Source: Helianthus annuus (lineage: Eukaryota > Streptophyta > Magnoliopsida > Asterales > Asteraceae). From it: DNA of 64,000 bases. The notes under the pieces are model-generated. The model did not search any database and was not told the DNA's origin. It worked only from the letters and a program-made list of their open reading frames with translations. Positions within the stretch are counted from its first letter, which is position 1. Each line of letters starts with the position of its first letter. A program made the translations under genes and the position numbers. The DNA is taken from contig NC_035443.2 of NCBI RefSeq assembly GCF_002127325.2, positions 119,378,462-119,442,461 of the forward strand, given 5' to 3'. Below, one piece after another: positions 1 through 11,833 of this stretch.

Positions 1-532
1 GGGAAAATCCCAAATTTTCGTGCGCTACAGACGGGAGTGTATATACTCCAAGACATAGAAATGTGAAAACCTTTAAACCTTCGAGAGTATGAAAATACCC
101 TTTCGTGAGAGAGGGTGATCAATCCTCATATACCTTTAGGATCCAGGATGTAGCCAACAATAACAAAATTGTTAGCCACTTTTACATGGACTGGTCCCGC
201 TATCTTGAACTATCCCTGGATAACTTGCACTCCAGGCGGGGTGTTTAAACCCAATTCGAAAGAAAGGTGAATACCTTTAAACCTGTGAAGGGATCAGGAT
301 CCCTTAAACGTGAGAGAGGGGGCCAATCCTCTAATCTTTCAAATTATCCTGAGTGTATATCCTAGAGTTATATCCCGAAGCATATTCTGAAAAACAACCT
401 TAAACTAAGGTGGGTGTTAGCTTGGCTAACACCCCTCCGATGCTTAAGTCAATATTGGGTTCAAATAAAATTAAATTATATTTAAAAGAGACAGAATTCA
501 TACCATCTTGAGTTAGAAATTAAATTCTAAAC
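1..532 (-). other. 3' noncoding internal part of element A
   Basis: This stretch lies between the integrase stop (minus-strand TGA at 533-535) and the missing 3' LTR. It has no plausible reading frame. It is rich in AGGAT/ATCCT words, for example around 140-150, 296-303 and 347-362, like the rest of A. No polypurine tract or LTR start was recognised, so the 3' LTR is off the left edge. Confidence 0.6.
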
Positions 533-1629
533 TCACTTGAAATAGGCTTTGAGGTGTATAGCATTCCAGGATCTTGGTAGTATATCCCCCTCTATATTCT
601 TAAGCCGGTATGCTCCTTTCCCAGATTCCGATTCGATCTCATAAGGTCCTTCCCACTTCGGAGCTAATTTTCTATCAGCAGTATTAGTAGTATTCTAAAA
701 AGCCTTCCTTAATACCCAATCTCCAACTTAAAATCTTCTAGTCCTTAGGTTCTTGTTATATGCTCTAGATATCCTCTGTTGGTATGCTGCCATTCTCAAC
801 TTTGCCGCATCCCTTGTCTCATCTACAGTATCCAATTCTTGGCATAGGGCTTCAGGATTCTTCTCAGCATCCCGGAGGTTGGATCTTGCTGTAGGTATCA
901 CCATCCCTGTCGGGATTACTGCTTCTGCTCCAAATACTTAGGAAAATGGGGTTTGCCCAGTTGCACTTTTCACTGTTGTCCTATCAGCCCACAAAACAAA
1001 GGGTAATTCTTCTGCCCATCTTCCTTTCTTAGCTCCTAGTCTCTTCTTTAAATTATTGACAATTATCTTGTTCAAAGATTCCGCTTGTCTGTTTGCTTGA
1101 GGATGTACCAGTGTGGATGTGATCATTTTGATTCCCCAACTTTACAAAAATCAGTTGTCCTCTTAATGATAAACTGAGAGCCATTGTCACAAATTATCTC
1201 AGCTGGTACCCCAAACCTAGTCAGGATATTCCTTTTTATGAAGGATACTACTTCTTGGTCTCTGACTTGAACAAATGCCTCGGCTTCAACCCATTTAGAG
1301 AAATAATCAGTCATTGCCAGCATAAAGACTTTTCCTCCTGGAGCTTTTGGCAATTTTCCCACTATGTCCATCCCCCACTTCATGAATTGCCAAGGGGAAG
1401 CAATAGGATATAATGGTTCAGCAGGTTGATGTAATATATTACTGTGCCTTTGACATGCATCACATCTTCGAGCATATTCTGCAGCATCTTTCCTCATCGT
1501 TGGCCAATGGTATCCTGTTCTTAACACCTTTGAGAATAATGATCTGCCCCCAGTATGGTTACCACAATCCCCTTCGTGTATATCTTGAAGCACTTCTCTA
1601 GTTTCGGGATCCTCCAAGCACCTCAGGTA
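533..1629 (-). pseudogene. Element A integrase, decayed
   Basis: Integrase would insert the cDNA into host DNA in the nucleus. Reading leftward from about 1629 there is an HHCC zinc-binding region (His near 1575, CDACQRH near 1460), then the core with D in GMDIVGKLP and D in ICDNGSQF. After a frameshift near 1130 the catalytic E follows in QAESLNK (about 1080). A C-terminal GPY/F-like domain (KWEGPYEI, about 640) ends at the TGA at 533-535. Lesions are the frameshift near 1130-1140 and in-frame stops near 742 and 698, both at positions where relatives usually have glutamine. Domain order is complete and typical of gypsy integrases. Confidence 0.85.
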
Positions 1630-1632
1630 TGG

Positions 1633-2271
1633 TCATGCAAGAGATTTCTTATACAAAACATCATTTAGAATATTGAATGGTGATACCTTCATTCTAAAGG
1701 CCTTAGGATTCTCATCCTTTGGGATGTGTCCTTCCTTGAGATATCTCATGATTGGAGCTGTCCAGGACTTAGGATCCTCCTCAGGATATTCAGGATCCTG
1801 AATATTTACTACTTCCTTATCCTTAGATTTGAAAAGATCCACTGCAGGATATAGGATATGTAGTATTGGTATTTGAGTTCCTTCCGGTATCCTGACTGAT
1901 GATCCTAGATTTGCCAAGGCATCTTCTTCAGCATTATCCTCTCTTGGTACCCGTTCAAGTGTAAAAACATCGAAATGTACTGTTAATTTTTTGAGAATTT
2001 CGAGATACTCGATTAACTTCTCACCTTTAACTGCATAGGATCCATTAAAATGATTAGTAATTAACAAGGAATAACCCAATACTTGTAAACTTTTAATATT
2101 CATATTCCTAGCCAACTCTAATCCTGCAATTAAAGCTTCATATTCTGCTTCATTATTAGTGGCAGGAAATTCACACCTAATAGCCTGGGGTAATATGTCC
2201 CCCTGTGGCGATTTTAGTAGTATACCCAATCCTACACCTCTCACATTAGATGCACCATCAATATATAATGT
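1633..2271 (-). pseudogene. Element A second (archaeal-type) RNase H
   Basis: This is a separate RNase H-like domain between the canonical RNase H and integrase, a hallmark of Tat/Ogre elements. It begins around LYIDGASN just before 2244 and contains GVGLGILL, then NNEAEYEALIAGLELA (the conserved E), and a C-terminal EDNAEEDALANLGS. The third catalytic position, normally D in a GDSQL-like motif, reads VLGYSLL (Y in place of D), so activity is probably lost. A stop separates it from the preceding RNase H; the codon is TAG where relatives have Trp. The last part (about residues 150-200) is the linker to integrase. Confidence 0.8.
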
Positions 2272-3534
2272 CTAGGATTCTAAGTTTTCTCCTAACTGTT
2301 GTACTTCTAGGTCTACTTCATTTTGAATATCACTACTGAAATCAGCCACAAAGTCAGCTAGAGCCTGAGACTTTATGGCATTTCTAGGTTCATATACTAA
2401 ATCATAGGCACTTAATTTTACTGACCACTTAGCCATCCTACCAGACATCTTAGGTTTTCTAAGCACATTTTTAACAGGATAATTAGTTTTAACACGAATC
2501 CTATGTGTCTCAAAATAATGTCTAAGCTTTGTCGATGCTATAACTAGGGCCAATATCAATTTTTCTAAATGAGAATATCTAGTTTCAGCATCTAGTAAAC
2601 TTTTGCTAACTTAATAGACATGATACTGCTGACCTTCATGATCCTTTACCAGAACAGCACTTATTGCATTCCCTAATACTGCAAGATATAGGGATAATAG
2701 TTCACCATCCCCAGGCTTCATCAATAGAAGTGCAGTTGAAAGATACTGCTTCAATTCCTGCAAGGCTGCTTCATGCTTCTCTCCCCATTCGAATTTCTTA
2801 TTCTTCTTCAGTATATCGTAGAATTCCTTGCATTTTTCCGAGGATCTCAATATAAATCTGTTTAATGCTGCTACTCGCCCTGTTAATCTTTGTACATCTT
2901 TCATGTTTGAAGGTGACTTGATATCCAGGATAGCTTTGATCTATTCCGGGCTCGCTTCGATCCCCCTTTTAGTCACCATGTATCCCAAAAACTTTCCTGC
3001 CCCCACTCCAAAATGGTATTTAGCTGGATTTAATTTCATGTTGTACTGATCCAGGATATCGAATGCTCCTTTAGTATCCCGGAGATGATCCTCAGCCTTC
3101 TTGGATTTTACTACCATATCATCAATGTATACCTCCATGGTGTCCCCAAGTTTGTCTTTAAACATCATGTTCACCAATCTCTAGTATGTTGCACCTGCAT
3201 TTTTCAAACCAAAAGGCATAGTAGTATAACAATAAATACCTGTTGGTGTCATGAAAGTAGTATCCTCCTGGTCCGAAGGTTCCATTTGTATTTGCTGGAA
3301 TCCTGAGGATGCATACATAAAGGTTAACATTTCATGACCGGCAGTAGCATCCACCATTGAGTCGATATGAGGCAGAGGGAATGGGTCTTTAGGACATGCT
3401 TTGTTCAAGTCTGTGTAATCTACACAAACTCTCCATTTCCCGTTTTTCTTTTGAACCACAACTACATTTGCTAGCCATTTGGGAAATTTGACTTCCCTAA
3501 TCATCTTGCTCTTTAACAATCTTTCAACTTCTTC
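2272..3534 (-). pseudogene. Element A reverse transcriptase and RNase H, decayed
   Basis: RT/RNase H would copy element RNA to cDNA in cytoplasmic particles. From right to left: WLANVVVVQKKNGKWRVCVDY and the FPLPHIDSMVDATAG segment (about 3480-3340), MPFGLKNAGATY (about 3215-3180), the active-site loop VYIDDMVVKSKK (about 3130), FLGYMVTKRGIEASPE (about 2950), then RNase H with KTNYPVKNVLRKP near 2480 and QALADFVADF near 2360. The first catalytic Asp, normally in a SFMDA-type motif, is Tyr in LTFMYASSGF. Stops at 3178-3180, about 2938, 2608 and 3532 break the frame. It is therefore non-functional. Confidence 0.88.
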
Positions 3535-3840
3535 CTAAATTATTGCATTCCGTTCAGGAGCAAACTTCCTTCGTTTCTGTTGGACAGGCTTGAAAGACCT
3601 GTCAATTCCGAGCTTGTGAGTTATAATATTCTTGGAAATACATGTCATATCCTCATGTTTCCATGCGAATGTTGACATCCTGCATTTCAAAAAGTTAGTC
3701 ATTTGATTTTCAATATCCTGAGGGATATTGGTTCCTACGAGCACCGAGATATCTGGATTATCCTGATCCAGGATAATTTTCTTAACATCTTGCTCTGAAG
3801 CCTCCACGACATCCTGGGCTCGAATCTTTAATTGCTATCC
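3535..3840 (-). pseudogene. Element A protease-RT linker
   Basis: An open stretch reads ILDQDNPDISVLVGTNIP, then DIENQMTNFLKCRMSTFAWKHEDMTCI, and ends in FKPVQQKRRKFAPERNAII. This is the standard N-terminal approach to a Tat-type RT, just before the RT core. It is bounded by a stop at about 3532 on the downstream side and by a stop near 3835 upstream. It has no catalytic role of its own. Confidence 0.7.
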
Positions 3841-3901
3841 TGCTTTGGGCTTTGTTGAGGATTTCATCAAAGAAGAATAACACTCCTTTGCTTCTTGTTT
3901 A

Positions 3902-4330
3902 TCACTTTCCACCTTGACAACCCCCCAAGGAGTAGGGATCTTGATACACTTGATAGGTCGATGGCACAACTTTCATATCATGGATCCATGGCCTACCCAA
4001 TATAATATTGTAGCAGGATAAGGAGTCCATGACACAGAAGTGTTGCATTGAGTTGACTCCTTCAACATATACTGGCAGCTTTATTTCTCCCACAATATTC
4101 CTAGGCTCTCCACTAAACCCGACAAGTACATTAGATTTTGAAGTGATATCCATTGGGGAAACATTCATCCTTTTCAGCATTTATAGCTGAATAATGTTGA
4201 CAGAGCTGGCATTATCCACCAGTATCCTGCGCACAAAGTGATTAGCAACATATAAAGTGATTAGCAACATATAAAGTTATTACCAAACCGTCATGATGGG
4301 GATCCTGGACAGTATCCATGTCATCACTGT
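3902..4330 (-). pseudogene. Element A aspartic protease, decayed
   Basis: This retroviral-type aspartic protease would process the polyprotein. Upstream of the open frame at 4180, the minus strand reads ...VRRILVDNASSVNII..., where D-[TNG]-[GA]-S is the expected active-site region; Ala replaces the usual Gly. The frame then continues MLKRMNVSP, GFSGEPRNIVGEIKLPVYVEG and YNIILGRPWIHDMKVVPSTYQ; the ILGRPW motif is characteristic of Ty3/gypsy proteases. A stop (TAA) separates the active-site half from the C-terminal half just above 4180. A 19-bp direct duplication lies just upstream (about 4229-4272). Confidence 0.72.
4229..4272. repeat. Short tandem duplication in the A protease region
   Basis: The 19-base string AAGTGATTAGCAACATATA occurs twice in a row with a 4-base offset. 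It lies just upstream of the protease active-site half and adds residues that relatives lack. It is probably a small local duplication. Confidence 0.7.
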
Positions 4331-4389
4331 CAAACGTTATCACTTTATCGGTTGTGAGGGTTGTCGTCTTGGTTGGCTTATCTCCCCTC

Positions 4390-5337
4390 TCTGCCTTAGC
4401 CTCCTTTGCATGTCTTTTTGCTGCAGAATAAGAAGTTCCACAGATATCGGATCCTCCTGAAATAAAGTTAATTATCTTGGCATCCGCAGGAGGTGATACT
4501 GCTTGTTCAGGATCCTTCTCAGTATCCTGACCCTTATTCTTCTTTCTTCTTAGGAGATCCTTCAGATATCCTTTGCTCAGGAGATAGCTTATTTCCTTCC
4601 TCAGAGCAATGCAATCTTCCGTAACATGTCCAAAATCCTCATTGAAGGCACACCACTTGGATTTATCCTTCCAATCAGCTTTCTGTTGGTTCTTCCTAGG
4701 CCATCTCGCTTTGTCTCACAAACCCTGCATAGCATACATCAGTTCAGGTATATTAACAGAAAAACAATATTCTGACAACTCAGTATACTCCTCAGGATCC
4801 TCGTCTTCAACATCATTCACTTTCTTGCTGTCATTCCTGCCATATGGCTTAGAGCGATATGGTTTGTATGAGGATTCTGACTTCCTATTAGTTGATTCAT
4901 AGGTTGAGGATGAATTCATCCTCTCTTTCATCTTGTCATCATCTTCCCATTGAATATATCTTAAAGCCCTGTTTCGAGCCTCATCCAGGTTCCTGCAAGG
5001 ATTCATTACAAGATCCTGATAAAATTGGGAATCCTTTTGCAACCTACACAGCTGTTGCAACATCAAGGTGTGGGATATCCAGAGATTCCGTGCTAAACTT
5101 GTTCACATAATCCCTCAACGATTCCTGAGGTCCTTGAGTTATCCTATAGAGATCACTGGTCAGTTTTTCAAAACTTCGACTGCAAGAAAATTGACTATTA
5201 AACAAATTGACTAAATGAGCAAACGATGTAATTAAATGAGGTGGAACATTTAAGAGCCATTTTAAGGCTGATCCTGTCAAAGTAGAACCAAAACCCTTGC
5301 AGAGGCATGCTTCCTTGAGATCTGGAGGGATAGGATT
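4390..5337 (-). pseudogene. Element A gag, C-terminal half with zinc knuckle
   Basis: Gag forms the particle and binds element RNA. From 5337 leftward the sequence has a retrotransposon gag domain (ITSFAHLVNLFNSQFSCSRSFEKL, RITQGPQESLRDYVNKF), a charged spacer (YKPYRSKPYGRNDSKK), and a knuckle-like WCAFNEDFGHVTEDC followed by IALRKEI near 4640-4580. One zinc ligand of that knuckle is not obvious (Asn where Cys or His is expected). Frameshifts occur near 5050 and 4716. The right boundary is the B insertion; the frame resumes at 12214. Confidence 0.82.
5333..5337. repeat. Target duplication GGATT, left copy (element B)
   Basis: GGATT directly precedes the B left LTR and is repeated at 12209-12213 directly after its right LTR. 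This exact 5-bp match fixes the ends of B. Confidence 0.9.
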
Positions 5338-5715
5338 TGTAGGATCAGTTTTGACTCCGAAACGATTGCGAAACGAACGTGTGACGTGCGGAATCCGTAC
5401 ATGAACGCGACCTAACACACACGATGTAAAATAAACGTGATTCTATTAGAAATCTAACAAGAACAAGCACCTTGAACCACTTTCTCTCTCTAGACTCTCT
5501 CTCTTGATCTAGAGCTCTCCAAATCTCAAATGTGCAAAAGTCCCTAATCTATGACATAACCTCCCTATTTATAGTCCTTGGCTTTTAATGAGATTTCTCA
5601 TTATTACAATTATGCCACCTTGCCTTTTTACTAGATATTACAATCTAACGACTCCTTTTTTTCTGTTTCTCGCTATGGCTCGGATTGACGAAGGCGATAG
5701 ACAAATGCACTAACA
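5338..5715 (-). repeat. Element B 3' LTR (left copy)
   Basis: It starts TGTAGGATCAG and ends CACTAACA on the plus strand (TG...CA). A minus-strand TATA box (plus TATTTATA, 5566-5573) and a pyrimidine-rich CTCTCTCT tract are present. It matches 11834-12208 with a few substitutions and small indels. Confidence 0.93.
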
Positions 5716-5733
5716 GACTCCCCCTTGGATATT
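5716..5733 (-). other. Element B polypurine tract
   Basis: Read on the minus strand this is a run ending AAGGGGGAGTC, directly abutting the 3' LTR. This is where plus-strand DNA synthesis would be primed. An almost identical tract follows the LTR of element I at 62887-62900. Confidence 0.8.
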
Positions 5734-7918
5734 GCCGCAGTCAATATCGTAGCATCTTGTCTTTCTCTCTCTCTTTGAGTCTACTTGAATCTTTAACACA
5801 TTTTCAGCAATGTAGACTCCCTCTTGCTCGAACAGAATCCCCGTGGATCTGTCTTCAGCTTCAGCTCCCCCTTTTGGTAGACTCTTTTCTTCATCAGGCT
5901 CCCCCTTTCATCAAGCTTCCGTGCTTTGGGATCGACACCTTGCTTTCCGGTTACAAGCTCTTTCAGGATAGTTACATGGCTTCTTGAATCCACGCTTTCT
6001 CTTGCGTTGAGCTCGTCTTCAGACTCCCCCTTAGACTCGGCTATCGGGATCGTAGTCTAGTACAACATCTGCAATTTCTCAAACATTTATAAGTAACAAT
6101 GTTTTGAACATTCAGTTGTCCAGGAATTGTGACCTGGTTTTTTTAAGCTTTCTAAAACAAGATCCTGGCTTTAAGATATAATAATATGAATATATCCAGA
6201 AATATCTTGACTCTCTCCCCCTATCAACAAACTTTATTGATTTGGCAGGGTTAAGTATCCAAAATCGGAAACTGGCTCTTTTACAGATTTTAACAATATG
6301 AGCATCCAAATCCTTCACGGGTAATCATCCAAGTCCAACTTAATGACCTTGGAGATATCAGAAACTGTTTTTGATTTTTGATTTAAAAACTCAAGTTTCA
6401 AGTTAATGAACTTGTTTTATTTTCAGAAACACGATCAGCATACTTAGATTTTGAAACTCAGCTCTCGGACATCGGTTGTCGAAAAATAAAGCAGAAATCA
6501 AAATCTTTTTGGATTTTCTGAAATATAAAGCAGTAAAGAAATATTTACAAACATATTTACAGACAATATTTTTGTTTGAGTTCGTGTCAGAGGATCATAC
6601 CAGTTTATGACAAATCACTAGTACTGTTGAGCTTTAAACACTTTAAGTTCTAAACGATTCACTTAGATTATCAGTATACTGATCCACTTAAATTTTCACG
6701 CAAACTTCAATTGATTCGAGATACGATATTAGTGTTTTAATAACTTAAACTTATTCACGTGTCCCACCTCAGAATATACTCCCGTATCAAAATTCCCTAG
6801 ATTCAGTCTTACAGGTGAGTATACCAATCTGATATCTGTATCTGGGTTAGTGCGAGACCTTCAGAGCTCAGGTATGAACTTCCGTTCAGTCAAAGAGATG
6901 AAGGCTCGACTTTAGGTGTGTTCCCTTTAGGGAATCTTTTCTTCAACTGCAATTGATTCATATCTTTCGATATTTTTCAATTTTTATTCAGAGGGTAAGC
7001 TTTAAAAGCGCATAAAGTATTATACAAGGTCTAGACCATTGCTTCCGCAAAATCAGAAGACCAGGTATAATACCCCAGATATCAAACAGTATAAAGACCT
7101 AGTATCTCAGAATCAGGCAATCTCTCAAACAAGATTTCGGGGTTTACCCATATATCCGAGAGATGTTCCCCACGAGATAAGTAAAGTATTTGATATTTAG
7201 GTTTATATCTCGAAAACAATCTACTAAGCGTGTAAAAATCTACTGGCACATCATCAGTGAGACCGTTTATCACAATAAAACATTCAATTTCTTTAGTGTA
7301 CTATGATTGTCTACTGATGTACTGTCATTTCCTCTTTTTACACAAACACTCTTTTTTTTAAATTTTCTAATGTTTTTGTCAGTAGGTTTTTATCATGTTT
7401 TTGGATTTTTCAAATTTTCAAATGTTTTTGTATTTTCTGAAATATTCTTACTCCCCTAAAATGCAAAACCATTTAAAGAAAATTTGACAAACCGACACTG
7501 ATAGCTTTGTCACGCCATCCATTTTCTGCTTAATGTGTACCGAATTTCATGAAAAGCAGTATATACCCCCATGATTTACAACACACTGATCTTTTACAGT
7601 TTGAAAACCGTTTTTCAATCTTGTGAAATTAATCATGTTTGTTCCGCCGTGAGGGTTTCGTCACATTCAAGTAACATATTTTTGAATTTTTGAAATTTTT
7701 GATAAATTTAAAAACAAACATAATTTTTTGGTTTTTTAAATTTTTCAATTTTTAGGGTTTTTGAAATATTGTTTATTTATTTACAGAAATCAAACAAACT
7801 CCCTGTTTCAACCAACACAGGGTTCAGCAGCCTCCTCTTCCCATTATGCCAGGCTGCTCCGTTTTCCATTTTCACGATCTTCAGTTTTCTTGAGCACCTG
7901 CACATTCAAAATACTCAA
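5716..7918 (-). other. Element B long 3' noncoding region
   Basis: This 2.2-kb stretch lies between the end of gag and the 3' LTR, where an autonomous copia element would carry protease, integrase and RT. No conserved coding motif was found in six frames. Blocks are shared with element I: TGTCGGAAAATAAAGCAGA-like text near 6477 and 63486, the AAGTTAATGAACTTG motif near 6394 and 63353, and a stretch near 7060-7260 matching 63700-63910. Retention in two distinct elements argues that it is not random filler. Confidence 0.7.
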
Positions 7919-10336
7919 TTACTTGAACAATGTAACCCAGGTCTGTTTGACCTTAGGCATTTCAACACAATATGCATCATTTAACTTTGGAAAATCTTTG
8001 TCATTCTGAACAAAGACTTTTTCAGTTTTCACTTCAACTTTTTCATCATTTGCCGAAGTCATTTGTTTCTTAACACTCCATGTTTGACCTTTTGGAGTCC
8101 CTCTTTTGTAAAAATGTGATTCTTTTTGTACATTTTGACTTTGAACAACATTTGGTTTCCAAAACTGTTGGGGTTTAGTCATATCAACTGATGTTTGCCA
8201 ACTTTGCGTTGTTCTGAATCTGGGTGTGTGAGAATTCTAGGTCTGTCTTGAATCGAACCTATTCAGGTTTGATTTCCAATTTTGATTCGAAGCAAACGTG
8301 TTTATGTTATACCTCCAAGTTTGTTTTGAATCAAATCTGGTTGACCTTTGTCTCACATTCTCAGAATTCTGTCTTTCAACATTATCAAATTTCTTTTTCG
8401 ACTCAACATCAACAGGTTTTAGATTTGGACACTTGCGTGCAAGATGTCCTGTTTGATCATATTTAAAACATGTTCTCCTGGACACATCTTTGACCTGTGG
8501 TTGTTGCTTTTTCTTTTGAGCATAGAACTCTTCATTAGACTGTCGTCTAAATTGGAGTTCTTTCTCTTCTTCTGAACTTGTTCCATGAACAAAATTCATC
8601 TTTTTCTGACAATTTGGCGTTTCATTTTTATTTCGACTTTGTTTCTTCTTATAACCCAAACCAGCCTTCATGTTTTTCTTCTTGAAACCAGGTTTGTTAT
8701 AAAAAGTTTTATGACCTTTTCTAGCAAATTTTGAAATCTGAGACTTTTCAATCTTAACCATCTTGAAAACTTTGTCAATCTTTTCTGAAATCACATTCTG
8801 AATCGGGAATACAATATCTAAGAATAATTTGTCCGATCCAATCATGGTATAAACCAATCCTTTTGAATCATCATTCAGCTTTACCTGTATCAACCGACTC
8901 CTCTTTCAACACACTTTCAACGACCTTACCTACCACCTCTGAATCACTAGAATCATCAGATTTGGAATAGGTTACGTCAATGTTATCTAGCAATTGATCT
9001 ACCATGTTGAAAGCTTTTTTGACCTTTTCATCATCATAAAATGCAAACTTTTCCGGTGGAGGAACTTGATGATACTCTGAGCCAATACCTTTCTTGTTTT
9101 GCTCAGAATCACCATCTCCCGGTTTTATATTGAAAATACGTTCAAGCACATATGATGACGCATGATAACTTTTTAACTTGTTGTTATCCTGTTCTAAATC
9201 AGCAATCTGACGTTTAAGCTTAGCAACATCCTCAATGTAAGAATTTACAACTTGTTGTTTTATTTCATACTGTCGCTTAAGCTCATTAGATGTTTCAGAA
9301 CAGTAATTCAATCTTGATTGAACAAATTTCATTTCACTTTTCACTTTTTCATAAGACTTTTTTGTAATATGATAAGCCAATTTTATTGAATCATATTCTT
9401 TTTACATTTCTTGACAAACATTTTCCTTTTGTGAACATTCTTCCGTGATTTTTAAAACTTTTTCTTTCAAACTTTCATTTTCTTTTTCTAAATTTTTACA
9501 TTTTTCTGAAAGCTTTTCATCATTTTCTTTCAAAACCTTTTCCTTTCAAGCATTTCTTTATATTTAATTTTGAAAACTTCTTCTATTTTGGTGAATTCAA
9601 GATCTCTTGTTCTGAATTTTTCGTCTTTTTCAGTACAAGCACTGCACCTTTCCATGCATTTCTTGCACTATTCAACAGTTTCATTTAAGACTTCAGAATC
9701 AGAATTTACCTCAGTGATTGACACCTCAGTGTTTGCTGCAACTTCTGTTTGATCAGCATCTGTCTTTTTCTCATCACTAGCACCATCATCACTCTTTACT
9801 TCTTCCAAACTTTCTAGATTCTCCTCAGCTTCTTCTACATGCTGTTCTTCAGTAACAGCTTCTTTTTCAACAACTTTTTCTTCTACCTTCTCTTCCTCAG
9901 CAATCTTCTCATTTTCAACAAGTTTCACTTCTTCAACTTTAACTTCCTCAGCGACTTTCTTCAAATCGTTCACCATCTCATCAACACTCTTCTTCATTCT
10001 TTCTTCATCCCTCTTCCTCAAACTTGAAATCATAACATCTCTAAGGTGTTTTTCAAATTTTTTTACATATGTTTTGCCTTTCCCAATATTTGTATAGTAC
10101 TCAATGGATCGAGGAATTTCCAAAAGAACATCTTCAAAGATTATGTCTTTCTTGGGAACAACAGGTTCACCATTTCTGTTGACATAGCATTCTCGCTTCT
10201 TGTCCCATCTCTTGTTGACTACAGTACTCTCATACTCTTCTTGCATTTCATCCATTCTGTTCTAAGCAATGTTTCTTTCTTGGTATGTTTTCTCACTCAG
10301 AATCTCCTCTCTGGTTTTCTCTTTGATTTTAGCCAT
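7919..10336 (-). pseudogene. Element B gag with CCHC zinc knuckle
   Basis: A gag-like protein is read leftward from an ATG at 10334-10336. The start was chosen because 27 in-frame codons precede the next Met at 10255, interrupted by a TAG at 10262-10264. N-terminal residues resemble other plant copia gags (EEYESTVVNKRWDKKRECYVNRNG). A very acidic Glu/Lys/Val-rich stretch follows (about 9990-9680), then a coiled-coil-like segment (9380-9180), then a basic region and the knuckle CFKYDQTGHLARKC (CX2C-like with Tyr at one spacer, H, C; about 8480-8440). The frame ends with VKQTWVTLFK and a stop at 7919. Frameshifts or stops occur near 9668, 9380, 8880 and 8237. No protease follows. Confidence 0.82.
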
Positions 10337-11819
10337 GATGTTTTCTTCCACGAATCTCAACACCTTTTAATAACCTGAATTCAAACAAACAAAAAAACAC
10401 AATCAGTTTAAACACTATCAAACAACCGAATCAAACTGATACTCGAACTGGTGAATATTCTGTGCGGACTGAAAGACAATTTGTCAAACCGTGCGAACTG
10501 CTATGACCTGATTCAAAATCAACCGACCTGACCCACTACTTGCAAACTGAGTACAATTCCAAATGACCTGGTTCAAAGTTCAAGTAGACTGGACATTTGA
10601 ATGGTCAAACCATGAGATTGGACCTTTCACTGATCAATCCGTGTGAGTTAGTTTTTCAATCGAGTCACACTACACGACAAAAGTGTTGTCCAATCGAGTA
10701 GTGTTTGTTGAATTATCACATGCAATCAATTTAAATCAATATATGACCGACATCTATAATATGTGACAACAGTCAAAGATAACAACATTAATTGGACCGA
10801 CAATTTACAAATTCAAAACAATCTAATTGGACCTCAAATATGAATGTGGCCGACAACTATATATTCAATCCATCACATGCAAACATTAAAGCCCGACAAA
10901 CTTTGATTTAAAACTTTTGATTGGGCCACTAAACTTTAAATTGATTGAGCTGAGATCTGTTTTAAAATGAATTTTCGTGAGTTTAATAATTAGACCGAGG
11001 TATTGTATAGCGGGCTGACACATGCAAATTACTTAACCAATTTTAGTATTCATTCACAATGGGTAGCCGACAACATCAATGTGTTCTTAAATCTATTGGG
11101 CCGATGAATATTGATCACGTGATGACTTTTCAATTTCAAGATTATCAGCCGACAAGTTTAAATCTCAATACAATTTTATTGGGCCACACAATGAATCTGA
11201 CTTTTTAATGCATCTCGACAAGCTATTATTTGATATACGTTGGATTTTAATTGGACCGATTACTTCTTAACAATTAATGGATCAGTGCAGACTATTGTAT
11301 CACGTGAACTGCTGAGACACTTTCAAATGGAAATAGACATTTCACATTCAAACGAAATTACGATCTGTTCAAGCGGAATAATGACATTCACGCGAAATCT
11401 TCAAACGAAATATGCACCTTTCACAGGGAATACCTAATTCCGTGTGAAATCAGATGTGATTTCAAACGGAATATGCACTTTCACACGGAATTAAGATGTT
11501 TTCAAACGGAATTAAGATGTTTTCAAACGGAATTAAGCTGATGTCACTAGGTATCGGACACAAAATCTCAGATTTCTCTCAAACGGCTAGGAATTATGAT
11601 CTGAAACTTTGTAGGGTTGTAGATCAGGTGTTTTCGCACAACATATCAAAAAATCAGCAATTTTCGACCGTAAAAACCTGATCAATTTGACGATTTTCAG
11701 TGAAAAACGTGAAAAAAATGAAAAAGATGAAGAAATAGATGAAATCTGGACGAATTCGGATCTGAAATTGATGATTTTCTGTGCGTAATCGTGTGATAGA
11801 TCTGTACAATCGAGCTCCT
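10337..11819 (-). other. Element B leader
   Basis: About 1.5 kb lies between the primer site and gag. There is no supported frame. Near 11380-11540 the word ACGGAATT/AATTCCGT recurs in both orientations, including a perfect 14-bp inverted repeat (11436-11449 with 11479-11492) and two tandem copies of a 20-bp unit around 11493-11532. Confidence 0.65.
11436..11492. repeat. Perfect 14-bp inverted repeat in the B leader
   Basis: AATTCCGTGTGAAA (11436-11449) pairs exactly with TTTCACACGGAATT (11479-11492) across a 29-base spacer. In RNA this is a strong stem in the leader near the primer site. Confidence 0.85.
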
Positions 11820-11831
11820 GCTCTGATACCA
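11820..11831 (-). other. Element B primer binding site (initiator Met tRNA)
   Basis: The minus strand reads TGGTATCAGAGC starting two bases inside the right LTR. This is the standard plant initiator-methionine tRNA complement. It proves that the right LTR is the 5' LTR. Confidence 0.92.
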
Positions 11832-11833
11832 CT

